A stretch of DNA of 64,000 bases from the NCBI GenBank assembly GCA_965276675.1, contig OZ255624.1:3286001-3350000 (forward strand). The letters run 5' to 3'. A program made the position numbers and the translations under genes. The DNA comes from G965276675 sp965276675 (GTDB taxonomy: Bacteria; Acidobacteriota; Terriglobia; Terriglobales; Acidobacteriaceae). The notes beneath the pieces were generated by a model. That model saw nothing but the letters and a program-made list of their open reading frames with translations. It made no database searches and was not told where the DNA came from. Below, piece after piece: positions 1 to 9,391 of this stretch (within the stretch, counting starts at the first letter, position 1; every line of letters begins with the position of its first letter).

Positions 1-2
1 TG

Positions 3-1466
3 CGGGAGTTTGATTTAAAGCCGGGCTATGAGGACGGGTTTGACCAAAAGGTATCACTCGGTAGTCCCATGAGCGGCCATCCAGCGCGCATGTCGGAGGA
101 GGTTGTCCACTATCCATATATCGCCCCGGGAGAAACTGCCTCCTTGGCGACTTCCGTGATAAACCCCTACCAAGGAGACTGGCACAGTGGCGTTGACATA
201 TTTAAGGGCTGGCGGGCTACGTGGTTTCATCGTCCAGTGGCGCCGCAGTGGGTAACAGATATAAACGCTTGGCAGCAAATTCAGATCAATTCCGCAGAAG
301 ATGATTTGCGCACCCGATACCTCGACTTACCGCGGCGGGCCGCTCAGGCCGCAGCGAATGGAATTGCGGCCATTCAGCTGGTGGGATGGAATAACGGAGG
401 ACAGGATCGGGGAAATCCTTCCCATGACACCGATCCTCGGCTGGGAACCTATGACGATCTGAAGAACGCCATTGCGGAAATTCAGAAGATGGGTGTCCAT
501 ATCATCCTATTCAACAAATACGTCTGGGCTGATATGTCCACGAAGGCATACAAGGACGAGCTGTACCGCCACATGGCGACTGATCCCTACGGAATACCGT
601 ACACCTACCACGGATATAGGTACCAGACACCGGAACAGCTCGCAAATATTAATACGCGTCGCTTTGGCGTAGCTTGCACGAACGATAGGTTCTGGCGGGA
701 CCTTTCGGCGCGAGAGTTCAAAAAGAGCATCAATCTGGGCGCCAGCGGCATGCTATTCGACGAGAGTGGGGGGCATAACGCGACCTTCTGCTTCTCGCCA
801 GATCACGGACACCGCGTGCCAGACACATTAGCGTCTGGGGATGAGCGGCTCGGAGAGATGTTCCGTGGGATTGTTCACGGAACTGTGGGCGAGGATCATT
901 ATTTAATGTCTGGAGAATGGCCTGCAGACAAACTCGCGCTCTACTATTCGCTGTCTTATTTCCGAATCGAGCCTGGCTACATTCCACTCGATCGTTATAT
1001 CGATCCTTTTCAACCGATCATGATTGCTGTCGTTGGGTTTGACGATCGCGAGATGATTAACCGCGCACTGATGTACAGATTCATCATCAGCTACGAACCA
1101 TTCAACTTCAAAGGTAACCTTGCCGACTTCCCACTGACGGTAACGTACGGCAAGAAGGTCGATTCATTGCGAAGGCGTTACCGTTCTTATCTATGGGATG
1201 CCGAGTTTAGGGACACGCTCGAAGCAAGCCTTACAGTGGACCGGAAACCGTATGAGCACTATACAGTGTTCCGCCGTACGACAGACGGGAAGCACGCAGT
1301 TATTGTAACTAATGTTACGAATCACCCGATACTAGCGTCCGTGTCATTTCTCCACCCGAGGAGTTTGGGTCTTGCTTCGGTGAGCCCGGAAGATCCTATA
1401 GAGCATCCCTGCGATGGGACTGTTGAAGTCCCAGTCCGATCGACGGTTGTGATCCTCGAGCGATAG
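3..1466 (+). CDS. Glycoside hydrolase-like TIM-barrel protein, 5' end outside window
   Basis: The frame is open from the first bases of the window, so the gene starts upstream; the first ATG is at 69 but the residues before it look like real protein. About 487 residues are visible. They resemble DUF6259-like glycosidase proteins: a 'GDWHSGVDIFKGWRATWF' entry, a barrel strand 'GIAAIQLVGWNNGG', then 'HIILFNKYVW' and 'GASGMLFDESGGH', whose acidic pair is the likely active-site region, and a beta-rich C-terminus. No signal peptide can be judged. It lies 145 bases upstream of an aldolase on the same strand, which suggests carbohydrate breakdown. The exact GH family is not recognised. Confidence 0.6.
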   Translation, partial: REFDLKPGYEDGFDQKVSLGSPMSGHPARMSEEVVHYPYIAPGETASLATSVINPYQGDWHSGVDIFKGWRATWFHRPVAPQWVTDINAWQQIQINSAEDDLRTRYLDLPRRAAQAAANGIAAIQLVGWNNGGQDRGNPSHDTDPRLGTYDDLKNAIAEIQKMGVHIILFNKYVWADMSTKAYKDELYRHMATDPYGIPYTYHGYRYQTPEQLANINTRRFGVACTNDRFWRDLSAREFKKSINLGASGMLFDESGGHNATFCFSPDHGHRVPDTLASGDERLGEMFRGIVHGTVGEDHYLMSGEWPADKLALYYSLSYFRIEPGYIPLDRYIDPFQPIMIAVVGFDDREMINRALMYRFIISYEPFNFKGNLADFPLTVTYGKKVDSLRRRYRSYLWDAEFRDTLEASLTVDRKPYEHYTVFRRTTDGKHAVIVTNVTNHPILASVSFLHPRSLGLASVSPEDPIEHPCDGTVEVPVRSTVVILER

Positions 1467-1611
1467 GCATCAGCTTCGACAAGACTCTCCTTTCCAATGG
1501 TATTTGACGGCTCGGTTGCTGTTTGGGAGGCAGATCATCAATGCTCGCTCGCAGCTGTTACACAAGATTCTTCCGCGTGGTTGGCTATGATGGGTCGAGG
1601 GGGAAGTCTCG

Positions 1612-2439
1612 ATGAAGGATATTCTGAAGTTTCGGCAGCGACTCCGGTCTAAAGAGTTATTAATCGGTGCCTGTATTTCGCTTACAGACCCTTTCGTGAC
1701 CGATTGCCTGGCCAGCTCCGTCGATTTCTTCTGGATCGATATGGAGCATAGCGGCATGACAGTTGAGACCGTCGCAGGTCATCTTTTGGCAGCACGGTCG
1801 CGAGGTGTGCCCGCGCTCGTGCGGGTGGTTGCCAGCGGTTCGCAATTCATCAAGCCTGTACTTGATCAGGGGGCGGAAGGCATCATCGTGCCGCAGGTGC
1901 GCAGTGCGGAGGAAGTAGCTCGCGTCGTGCAGGATTGTCGCTACCCGCCTGCGGGCCTGCGCGGGTATGGACCGCGTGTGCCCTCAAATTATGGAAGGAT
2001 GGAGGGCCAAGTCTACGTTCGTAGTGCCAACCAGAATATCTACGTGTCGGTGCAGATCGAGAACCAGGAGGCCTTGGATGCTCTCGATGAGATACTCGCG
2101 ACCCCGGGTCTCGATGGTGTGGTATTGGGGCCCGCTGACCTATCGGGTTCGTTGGGAGTTCTTGGTCAAATCGATGCGCCTCGGGTGGTAGAGGCGATGC
2201 AAACAGTGATCAGAAAGGCCCGGGCCGCAGGTCTCACAGTGGGAGCGGGTGCGGGGCCTGATGTTGCAGACGGGACCACGATGGCTCGGCACGGTGTTCA
2301 CTGGATGTGCGTCGGTACAGATGTGCATTATCTATGGCGCTATTGCGACCAAACCGTTTTAGCAGTTCGCAAAGAACTCGAGGATGCCCATCGCGGCTTG
2401 GCGAACACCGAACCAAACATAATTGATAAGTCAGACTAA
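1612..2439 (+). CDS. HpcH/HpaI-family class II aldolase
   Basis: 275 residues, the usual length for the family. These metal-dependent aldolases cleave 2-keto-3-deoxy sugar acids or 2,4-dihydroxyhept-2-enedioate to pyruvate or a related oxo acid plus an aldehyde. Visible family marks are 'FFWIDMEHSGMT' with the catalytic His, 'GAEGIIVPQVRSAEEV', the phosphate/carboxylate-binding 'GLRGYGPRVPSNYG', the metal Glu in 'VQIENQEALDALDEI' and the metal Asp in 'GVVLGPADLSGSLG'. It is likely cytoplasmic. With the neighbouring hydroxyacid dehydrogenase and sugar-acid carriers it points to an oxidative, non-phosphorylating sugar-acid pathway. The exact substrate (rhamnonate, galactonate, glucarate type) cannot be told. 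Confidence 0.88.
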   Translation: MKDILKFRQRLRSKELLIGACISLTDPFVTDCLASSVDFFWIDMEHSGMTVETVAGHLLAARSRGVPALVRVVASGSQFIKPVLDQGAEGIIVPQVRSAEEVARVVQDCRYPPAGLRGYGPRVPSNYGRMEGQVYVRSANQNIYVSVQIENQEALDALDEILATPGLDGVVLGPADLSGSLGVLGQIDAPRVVEAMQTVIRKARAAGLTVGAGAGPDVADGTTMARHGVHWMCVGTDVHYLWRYCDQTVLAVRKELEDAHRGLANTEPNIIDKSD

Positions 2440-2632
2440 CAAAGTGTGTAATCCGTCCGGTTCACAATGAGCTCTGGCTGAAACAGGTTCGCACCTGAAG
2501 GTCGGGAGAGCACGTCGGGTAATACCGCCTTCGTCGTAGCGCTGGTTGCCTCCCGTTGCGGGGCTGCTACACAGGTCACTTCTGAAGAGAACGCGGAGTC
2601 TCGTGCTCTCCGGCAAAGAACTGCTGGGTTGA

Positions 2633-3769
2633 TTATTCATCTCCTTTGGTGCTCGCGTTCACGCGCCCTCGCTGGTTGGCTGCAAATCTCTCAAGCTTGG
2701 CACGAAATCCTGGCCGTTGAAGCACATCGGGGTTTAGTACATTCTGCGGTACCAAACCCTGAGCGACCCTTATGACGTTGCGGACTATCACATCTCGTGT
2801 TGCGCGCGCGGCTCGATGGGTGCTGGGCAGCCAATGGGGTGTCAGAATCACATTATCCAGATCAAGCAAGGGATGCGCGGGCGGCAGCGGTTCAGTCTGA
2901 AATACATCGAGGCCCGCCCCCGCGATTCGCCTTTCGCGCAGTGTTTCGACCAGAACATCCTCGTCAACCAGCTCACCTCGCCCGACATTGATGAGATAGG
3001 CTGTAGGTGCAAGCAATTGCAGTTCTCGCCGTCCTAGTATTCCGTGAGTTCGAGCCTCAAGCCTGCAATGCAGACTGACGAAATCGCTGGTGCGCAGCAA
3101 AACGTCCAAGTCGACCAATTGCACGCCTAGAGCTTCCGCCTGTAGCGGATCGGCGCTTGGCGAGTACGATAGCAGATGCATATGAAAAGGCGCCACTAAT
3201 CGGGCGAGTTCGGAGCCAGTCCTTCCGAGGCCGATGATCCCGAGCGTCTTACCAATGAGATCATCCCCGACAAACTCGGATTGACGGTCCCACCTTCCGG
3301 TGCGAACCAGCTCTTGCTGCTGGGGAAGTCTTTTAGCTAGCGCAAGCAGCAGGGTGAAGGCTGCGGAAGATGTAGAATGCGTCAACGTGTCGGGTGTGTT
3401 GAACACGACCACATCGTTCGCCGTGCATGCAGGAATGTCGATTTTGTCGTAGCCTACGCCGGCGCGTGCGAGAACCGTTAGATTTTTCGCGCCATCGACG
3501 AAGGCGGAGGCTTTCACCCACGGACGAAAGATCACTATCCCGTCCGCCAGGGCAACATCATGCGGCGTGATCTCAAGTGAGTAAAGCCGGTCCCAGTATG
3601 TGGTGTCACCCCGTGTCGGTTGCTGACCTGTCAAGAATCCAGCATCGATATAACCCGTAGCGGCGAATGTGTCCAGGCCGACGTCACCTACCTTCAATGT
3701 CCCTGTCTCATCCAGATAGTCGCCGGTGAAGAATAATTTAAATGGAGGCATCGCTTTACCCTCGCTCAT
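2633..3769 (-). CDS. D-isomer-specific 2-hydroxyacid dehydrogenase
   Basis: 378 residues. Family enzymes interconvert 2-oxo and D-2-hydroxy acids with NAD(P)H. The Rossmann signature is 'GKTLGIIGLGRTGSELA'. The catalytic triad is visible as Arg in 'INVGRGELVDED', Glu in 'DVFQTEPLPP' and His in 'VILTPHW'. The N-terminus is longer than in typical 310-330-residue members, with about 60 extra residues before the substrate domain, as in phosphoglycerate-dehydrogenase-like sugar-acid enzymes. It converges on the aldolase gene (gap 193 bases, nothing recognised). Likely substrate is glyoxylate, hydroxypyruvate or a sugar-derived oxo acid; this is inferred from context. Confidence 0.85.
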   Translation of the reverse strand: MSEGKAMPPFKLFFTGDYLDETGTLKVGDVGLDTFAATGYIDAGFLTGQQPTRGDTTYWDRLYSLEITPHDVALADGIVIFRPWVKASAFVDGAKNLTVLARAGVGYDKIDIPACTANDVVVFNTPDTLTHSTSSAAFTLLLALAKRLPQQQELVRTGRWDRQSEFVGDDLIGKTLGIIGLGRTGSELARLVAPFHMHLLSYSPSADPLQAEALGVQLVDLDVLLRTSDFVSLHCRLEARTHGILGRRELQLLAPTAYLINVGRGELVDEDVLVETLRERRIAGAGLDVFQTEPLPPAHPLLDLDNVILTPHWLPSTHRAARATRDVIVRNVIRVAQGLVPQNVLNPDVLQRPGFRAKLERFAANQRGRVNASTKGDE

Positions 3770-4271
3770 TTGTTCTTCTGTGTGATCAGGCGGCCGTGGA
3801 CACCAGCGCGTACCAGGAGTTCTGGGCGAAGCGCCGCGCCCAACCGGGTTTGCCGTTCAAACGAAGCTGCCCATCCTTAAGGTGAGAGGTCCAGAGAACA
3901 TCGTTATACTACCCGTTCAAATATCCTCGCATATCCTCGCACAACTTCCTGGATTATGGCATTAGGAATATGCACCATCATGCGCAGCGGCCCACGATGC
4001 AACCCCGCCCAATCGTATCGTCCAGGGTGATCGTCCGTAGTAAGCATCGGCCCTGCTTACCGATCTTCCGCGTTTCAGGGATACCTCGACCCCATGAGAC
4101 GTCTGCATATTATGTCAGCCGCAGGTCTCTCGATAACAAGAATCATGGTAGCTCTGTATCTTCCGCCAATCTTCTGGCGGCTGATAATCTTGACTCGCTT
4201 AGAGACAACAGCGCCTTATTCATTTATGCCAATATCGACCTGGCTTATAAGGCATCTTTTTCCCTTTAGTT
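3770..4271. other. Intergenic stretch without recognised gene
   Basis: About 500 bases between two leftward genes. Short open frames exist on the plus strand (for example from 3970) but they resemble no family and have no convincing ribosome site. A 10-base direct repeat (atatcctcgc, twice, 3921-3940) is the only structure seen. It probably contains the promoter of the dehydrogenase. Confidence 0.4.
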
Positions 4272-5558
4272 CTAGGTATCGGTTAGATGAGCCGCACTGA
4301 CAACTCTCGGCGTCGCGATCTCGCCTTGGCGCATGTCTGCAGCCAAGTAGCGTACCATAGTGAAAATCATAACCACTAGCGCGACGAACAGAAGTACTGA
4401 CATCGCCGACAACGTATATCCTATTCCTAATGATTCCTTCTCAATACCCACGAAAAGTATCCCCGCGCTACCTGCAAACGTCCCGGCGAGATTGTACATC
4501 CCGTAAGCCATCGACCACCGGTGCGGCGGCACAACAGAGCAAAACAGCGGCATCGAATTGCATTCCAGCATTCCTCGAAATATGGAGTAGACCAATAGAT
4601 CGATAGCGACCGTGTGTGCCGACGTCATGAAACCAATCGCCAGCATAGTTGGAGCCATTACGCTGAAGCCGATGACTTGGACCGCCATCCGCCCGCGCAT
4701 GTCGTAGAGGGTCCACCGGTCGGCCACTATCCCCCCAGCTATCCCTCCTAGCAGGGCCGGTAGAGCCGCATACAAGCTAACCACAGAACCAGCGTAGGTC
4801 AGGGTTAGCTTGAATCTCTCAAAGAGGTAGGTCGGCAGCCAAGAATGGGTAGGCCAACTCGTCAGGGATAACGCGAATGCGAGAAATAGGAGTGAACGGG
4901 CCGTCGGTGTCTTGAGGATCTCAGTGATTCTCGTCCCGAACGGCTCAACGCCTGCTGCTTTCATCTCCGGCGCCAAAAGGGTATCTTTGCGCAGGGCCAG
5001 CATCGCAAATAAAGCCAGGATGAGCCCAGCCGCGCCAAGCCCAAAGAATCCGACGCGCCACGAGTAATGCTCTGTCATGTAGCCGCCGTACCAACTTCCA
5101 AACCCGGCCCCCGCCGTAAGTCCCGTAAGTGCGATGCTGTTGGCGAGAGAGCGGGTCTTGTCGGAATGAAAGCTGGCAATGTACGCCAATGCGGGAGGTA
5201 GAAAAATTGCTTCCGCAAGACCAAGCAGACACCGCAGCTCGATCATCTCTCTGGGGCTGCGAACCAGACCTGTGGCGAACGTGATAAGAGTGAAGATCAC
5301 AAGACTGGAGAGAATGACTCGGCGCCTCGAAAAGCGATCTCCAAGATAGCCCCCTAATAGTGAGCAGAGTGCATAACTCCAAAGAAAGGTAGAACCAACA
5401 AGTGCCAGCGCAACGTCAGAAAATCCCATCTCCTTCTTGAGCACTGGAAAGACGGAGAAGATAGTCATCCTGTCCGCATAATTGAGGAAGGCGATAAGCC
5501 AAATCACCCCCACAACAATCCATTTGTAATATCGTGTCGAATTCGTTTCCAGGTTCAC
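4272..5558 (-). CDS. MFS transporter, anion:cation symporter (ACS) type
   Basis: 428 residues with about 12 hydrophobic segments, an inner-membrane carrier. The N-terminal 'FLNYADRMTIFSVFPVLKKE' pattern with a charged Arg after 'NYAD' and the loop motif 'GGYLGDRFSRRRV' between helices 2 and 3 are typical of ACS-family importers of hexuronates, galactonate, glucarate or related acids. Translation starts at GTG (5556-5558), with AGGA just upstream. Its neighbours are sugar-acid enzymes, so a sugar acid is the likely substrate. It could be regulated by the now broken MarR-like gene that starts divergently at 5821. Confidence 0.88.
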   Translation of the reverse strand: MNLETNSTRYYKWIVVGVIWLIAFLNYADRMTIFSVFPVLKKEMGFSDVALALVGSTFLWSYALCSLLGGYLGDRFSRRRVILSSLVIFTLITFATGLVRSPREMIELRCLLGLAEAIFLPPALAYIASFHSDKTRSLANSIALTGLTAGAGFGSWYGGYMTEHYSWRVGFFGLGAAGLILALFAMLALRKDTLLAPEMKAAGVEPFGTRITEILKTPTARSLLFLAFALSLTSWPTHSWLPTYLFERFKLTLTYAGSVVSLYAALPALLGGIAGGIVADRWTLYDMRGRMAVQVIGFSVMAPTMLAIGFMTSAHTVAIDLLVYSIFRGMLECNSMPLFCSVVPPHRWSMAYGMYNLAGTFAGSAGILFVGIEKESLGIGYTLSAMSVLLFVALVVMIFTMVRYLAADMRQGEIATPRVVSAAHLTDT

Positions 5559-5820
5559 TTATTCCTGCATTCTGGTGACATCGGTGGTCACTGCTAGCCA
5601 CAGCTTCGCGGCTGCTCGTCTCGAGTTGATAAAATCGCGATAATCGCATGCTGCCGCGGCTGAATCCCACAATTAGTGATGTGTGCTCCTTATAATCTCC
5701 AGTACCAGATGCTTTGCTCGTTCAGCAAATGAACAAGAAGTTCCAAAAAATTATAACTCCTTATGGGTCTTATCTCCCCTTCATTGGGCTATACTCTGAT
5801 TTCTCTGGAAGGAGGACGGA

Positions 5821-6110
5821 TTGCGTACAAGCGAGATACGAAGATGTCTTGCGCAGCTGAGCGGAACGATCACCGTAGGTTTGGATGCGATGCAATCGCG
5901 CGGGCTCATTATCAGGCAGCAAGATGCGTCGGATCTCAGGGTCTGTCTCCCGTATTTTTCTGACGGCGAGCGGGAAAGCTTTGCAGAGCGTCCTTGTCCC
6001 GGAAGCCGGGGATTTAATCGTTCGTTTGTTCGCCGAATTGTCTCAGAGCGAATACTCGAAGATCCGGGATCAAGTTGGAGCGTTACGGCGATCGTTGACG
6101 GGCGTAAGAA
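5821..6110 (+). pseudogene. MarR-family regulator remnant
   Basis: Frame 1 reads a winged-helix segment from about 5821 ('LAQLSGTITVGLDAMQSRGL', then 'IIRQQDASDLRV'), matching the recognition helix and wing of MarR proteins. Near 5945-5960 it slips to frame 2, where the C-terminal helices continue ('LTASGKALQSVLVPEAG', 'LSQSEYSKIRDQVGALRRSL'). The N-terminal dimerisation helices are missing, so the gene is truncated and frameshifted. It lies head to head with the MFS gene at 4272-5558, the usual place for a local repressor, and converges on an amidohydrolase remnant. Confidence 0.7.
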
Positions 6111-6123
6111 TCTCGCTCACTGG

Positions 6124-6400
6124 TCAGAGTTCCAGGCGGTAAAAACGGACCGCATTGTGACGCCAGAACTTGCGTTGATCCGTCTCGTTGACTCCGTCCA
6201 TCATCTCCTCAAGGATCGCGACCCAGCGGCTGAAGCTAATGGCCTGAATGGCGACCGGCCAATCCCCCCGAACAAGATGCGCTCAAACCCAAATGCCTCA
6301 ATGGCAACCTCGATATAGCGCTTGAGCTCGCCAACGTTCCACGCCTGATGATCGGCCTCAGTCGCTAAGCCGGAAATCTTGCACCAGAGATTGGTTCGGC
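6124..6400 (-). pseudogene. C-terminal remnant of an amidohydrolase-2 family (lactonase-like) gene
   Basis: Reading leftward from about 6400, 'NLWCKISGLATEADHQAW' and 'FGFERILFGG' are signatures of TIM-barrel amidohydrolase-2 proteins (L-fuconolactone or L-rhamnono-lactone hydrolase type). In the next frame the product continues with 'DWPVAIQAISFSRWV' and ends 'FWRHNAVRFYRLEL' at the stop at 6124-6126. The shift is explained by one G missing from a run of G before the 'GDWP' motif near 6274. The N-terminal two thirds are gone; the upstream sequence is an IS6 transposase tail fused in frame, so recombination removed the rest. Confidence 0.75.
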
Positions 6401-6595
6401 GGATCATGCGCATGACTTCGAATCCCTTGATGGTGGCAGAGACTGTCCTCATCGTCTGAAAACCCTGAGTGGGGCGGATCACCCGCTTGAGTGCTCCATG
6501 GTCTGCCTCAAGGATTGTTGTTCAGATACTTTGACGTTCGTGCTTTGTATCGCCGGACAACCTTCCTTCTCGACCTCACCACAGAACGGCATCCA
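6395..6595 (-). mobile_element. IS6-family transposase C-terminal remnant
   Basis: The leftward frames carry the hallmark end of IS6/IS26-type DDE transposases: 'SKYLNN', then after a one-base slip 'ILEADHGALKRVIRPTQGF' with the catalytic Glu, then 'QTMRTVSATIKGFEVMRMIR'. At least two frame slips lie in about 200 bases and the N-terminal DD part is absent. Downstream it runs directly into an amidohydrolase fragment; no terminal inverted repeat was found here. It is closely similar in sequence to the IS6 remnant at 30907-31480. Confidence 0.78.
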
Positions 6596-6733
6596 TTTTT
6601 GCTCTTCCTTGTAGATCTCCCGGTACTGCGAGAGAGCTCTGCCGAGCTCGAAGCGCGATTGAGCGAAGCTGCCGACCGCGGCCGTGAGCGCCTCGCGACA
6701 TTTAGTCTCTTGCGGTCGGAGTCTTTCCGACAT
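6596..6733 (-). pseudogene. Unrecognised gene fragment fused to IS6 remnant
   Basis: An open frame begins at 6733 and gives 'REALTAAVGSFAQSRFELG' and 'RALSQYREIYKEEQKWMPFC', a helical and plausibly genuine protein segment, before it enters the IS6 tail. I do not recognise a family with confidence. The codon pattern and the sudden change at about 6595 suggest a truncated gene joined to the element. Confidence 0.3.
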
Positions 6734-6859
6734 GCCTGCGCGAGCCTTTCGAGAGCGGTTTGCAGTCTACCTATATTCACGAGTGGCCGTTGTCGCACCT
6801 GAGTTGGGCCTGTGATCTCTTCGCCACGGGCGCTGCTTGCCGTTTTCTTGCTTTCTTGT

Positions 6860-8188
6860 TCATCCTTGGCCTTCCTTCTTCTTGATGGGGGTTGCTTTCT
6901 TAACGGTTAATACTGCGATCTGCGGGATGATCCGCTCCGAAGGGAGTGCAATGCTTATTGGTCCCAGTGACTTCACAACGAAGATGTACGTGATCGCCCC
7001 GAGCACCATGAAGATCGCGGCGATCAGGAACGCCCAATGAAACGATCCGGTCACCGTCACAATCCAGCCGGTCAATGCGGGCGACGCCACGCCTCCCAGG
7101 TTTGCGATGGAGTTCTGAATGCCCGCCCACCGCCCAATGTTTTGGGGACCTGCGATCGATTGAGTTGCGGCCCAGACATTGCACGAGAACATCCCATACG
7201 CCGCAAACGCGAGAAAGAGAAAGCCAAGGGCGGCAGTACTCGATCTCGCAAATCCCGCCGGGACAAGAAAGCCGCTCAGCAGCAGTCCCGCGATCATGAA
7301 GCCAAGACGGGTCCTGCCGGCAGAGCGTCCGTTACGGATAAGCCGGTCGGTAAGAAGCCCCGTACAGACCGAAGAGATGCCGGTCACTCCAAAGAGCAGA
7401 GATCCGAAGATTCCCATGCTGGTGAGATTCATCTGGCGCTGGGTGACGAGATATGTTGGCAGCCAGGAGAGGAGCAGATACCACACGTAGCCGCCACAGA
7501 AGTTGCCGACAAACGTTCCCCATGCCCGCAAGGATAGACAGATGTCCTTTGTCGACAGCAGCGCATGTACTTTGGCCGGGCCGTCGGTCGAGCTGCTCTG
7601 TCTCGGGTCCGCGATGGAATCCGCGATCCACAACCACGGGATCAACCAGAGCAGGGCTCCAAAGCCGGTGATCAGGAACAGATTGCGCCATCCATAGTGC
7701 GCGATAAAGATGCCGCCGAAGAACACTCCGACGGCAGGACCGAATTTGTAACCACTATCCAGAATTCCGTTTGCTATGCCACGCTCGTGCTCCTTGAAGG
7801 CTGACGCCAGGATCTTCGAACTCGCTGGCAACGAGATGGACTCGCCGATGCTCAGCAGCATTCGCAGAATCAATAAGGATCCGAAACCAGCTGCGAACGC
7901 GATCGCCGCATTCGCAAGAGACCACCAGATAAACGCTCCGGCGTACAGCCACTTCAGATGAAAGCGGTCGACGAGATACCCGGCCGGGATCTGCATCAGC
8001 GCATAGGTGAAAATAAAGGAGGAGAATAGAAGTCCGAGGTGCGTCGAATCGATCTTGAACTCTCGCTGGAGCAAGGGAGCGACCACAGAGATATTGCCAC
8101 GGTCCACGTAATTCACAACGAAACCGGCGGCAAGAATCAGCGAAACGACTGTAATCGACTTACGTTTATCAGGAACGGTCGTGTCCAC
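6860..8188 (-). CDS. MFS transporter, ACS family (sugar-acid carrier)
   Basis: 442 residues, about 12 membrane spans. Typical ACS features are 'AGFVVNYVDRGNISVVAPLL' in helix 1 with the Asp-Arg pair, 'MQIPAGYLVDRFHLKWLY' for the cytoplasmic loop motif, and 'SIGESISLPASSKILASAFK' in helix 4, close to glucarate, hexuronate and galactonate carriers. The start is GTG at 8186-8188 with AGGAGG about 12 bases upstream. It follows the GntR gene by 74 bases on the same strand, so the pair is probably one transcript and the carrier's substrate may relate to the regulator's inducer. The C-terminus is lysine-rich. Confidence 0.9.
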   Translation of the reverse strand: MDTTVPDKRKSITVVSLILAAGFVVNYVDRGNISVVAPLLQREFKIDSTHLGLLFSSFIFTYALMQIPAGYLVDRFHLKWLYAGAFIWWSLANAAIAFAAGFGSLLILRMLLSIGESISLPASSKILASAFKEHERGIANGILDSGYKFGPAVGVFFGGIFIAHYGWRNLFLITGFGALLWLIPWLWIADSIADPRQSSSTDGPAKVHALLSTKDICLSLRAWGTFVGNFCGGYVWYLLLSWLPTYLVTQRQMNLTSMGIFGSLLFGVTGISSVCTGLLTDRLIRNGRSAGRTRLGFMIAGLLLSGFLVPAGFARSSTAALGFLFLAFAAYGMFSCNVWAATQSIAGPQNIGRWAGIQNSIANLGGVASPALTGWIVTVTGSFHWAFLIAAIFMVLGAITYIFVVKSLGPISIALPSERIIPQIAVLTVKKATPIKKKEGQG

Positions 8189-8262
8189 CGGTTCGATTCC
8201 TCCTCGTGCGAGTGCGTCCCAGATCCCGTATCGCGATTAGCAAAAGGGCTGGGCTGAGCAGC

Positions 8263-9180
8263 CTATTTGGCGCTTTTCCTCTTTGCAGGAGGCTTGGCTG
8301 ACATCGGCAGCTCCATCATTTCCGCTAGCGAATCCACCAGATGCAAGGAGTCACTGATCTGCTGAGCAGTTGCCGGATCGCTCGCTTCTGCGTCCGTGAA
8401 TCTGTTGACCCAGAGCTTCCAAAACGAGAGGATGTGCGCCTGCATCGCGTGCCGCGCCTCTGCAGGTCGCTTCGCGCAGATGGCCTCGATGATCTTGGTA
8501 TGCGAGCCCTCATTGGCCTCTCTTTCCTTAGTGACAAGATCATCGAGCAGCGGAGCGTAAACACGAGACGCCAAACCGATCATTGGGCCTGCAAGGCGTT
8601 CAAGCATCATCACAAGTTGCTTGTTTCCGCCGAACTCCCAGATGGCTTGATGTATCTCGAAGTCTGCCTCCACATAGGCGGAGTAGCTCTTGAAGCCACG
8701 GTGAAACCTACCGAGAGACCTGTTCAGCGACTTTGTCTGTGCCGACGTGATATGCCTCGCGGCCGACGTTGCAGCGAGCGATTCCATCAGCAGACGTAGC
8801 GGAATGAGCTCCGCGATGTCATCGATGCTCAAGGCGGTGACGCTCTTGCCGCGGTTGTGCTCGCCGGTGGCCAGTCCTTCGCTCTTTAACTCCGAAAAGG
8901 CCTCGCGGACGACGATACGGCTGACCCCGAGCTGCGCCGCGACCTCTTCTTCAACAAGCCTCTGGCCCGGGAGATAGCTACCGGCGAAGATCGCGTTGCG
9001 CAGCGCACGAACCGTATCTTCGGCGAGCGACTGCTTTCTGAGCTTGATCATCTTCGACATGCTTGTACCGTCACGTTTGAGCTCCAGACGTACCTGGTCG
9101 ATATTAGGTGCGGTCGCTTCTGCACCAGCAACTTTCATTCTGCTCTCTCTGATATACGCGAGGTGAATGGAAGATTTCAT
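8263..9180 (-). CDS. GntR-family transcriptional regulator, FCD (FadR) subfamily
   Basis: 305 residues. A winged helix occupies roughly residues 50-115, with recognition segment 'LGVSRIVVREAFSELKSEGL'. An FCD ligand domain follows, with the metal/ligand set Asp and His in 'EADFEIHQAIWEF', His in 'GSHTKIIEAI' and His in 'ARHAMQAHILSFW'. The chosen start at 9180 has GGAGAAG just upstream; a later Met (MSKMIKLRKQ) is an alternative. The gene is divergent from the TonB receptor across 304 bases that contain a perfect palindrome, so it probably controls receptor, downstream hydrolases and its own operon in response to a sugar acid. Confidence 0.9.
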   Translation of the reverse strand: MKSSIHLAYIRESRMKVAGAEATAPNIDQVRLELKRDGTSMSKMIKLRKQSLAEDTVRALRNAIFAGSYLPGQRLVEEEVAAQLGVSRIVVREAFSELKSEGLATGEHNRGKSVTALSIDDIAELIPLRLLMESLAATSAARHITSAQTKSLNRSLGRFHRGFKSYSAYVEADFEIHQAIWEFGGNKQLVMMLERLAGPMIGLASRVYAPLLDDLVTKEREANEGSHTKIIEAICAKRPAEARHAMQAHILSFWKLWVNRFTDAEASDPATAQQISDSLHLVDSLAEMMELPMSAKPPAKRKSAK

Positions 9181-9366
9181 TCTTGTCTTCTCCGTACTCT
9201 CGGTCGCAGAGCGCAGCTGTCGTTCGTGACAGCGGCTTCTTGAAGCAATCCCATCTTAGTGGTTCCTCCGAGAACCCCTCTTGGATAGGGCGAAGTTGCG
9301 AACGGGCAGCCGGCGTCCGCGTCCGTTGTGACTGTATATCAATCCTTCCGGACCGTTTACAAACTA

Positions 9367-9376
9367 TTGTATACAA
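9367..9376. promoter_or_regulatory. Palindromic operator candidate TTGTATACAA
   Basis: A perfect 10-base palindrome (TTGTATACAA) sits in the 304-base gap between the GntR/FCD regulator and the TonB receptor, 16 bases before a TTGACA hexamer. FCD regulators commonly bind such TNGTATACNA-like sites, so it is a likely self- and target-operator. Related half sites (tgtatat at 9329-9337, tttacaaa at 9356-9363) lie close by. Confidence 0.6.
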
Positions 9377-9391
9377 AATGCAAAAAAGCTC

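Noticed and set aside
3921..3940. Direct repeat atatcctcgc x2 as a mobile-element footprint
   Set aside because: Only two short copies, with no element between them.
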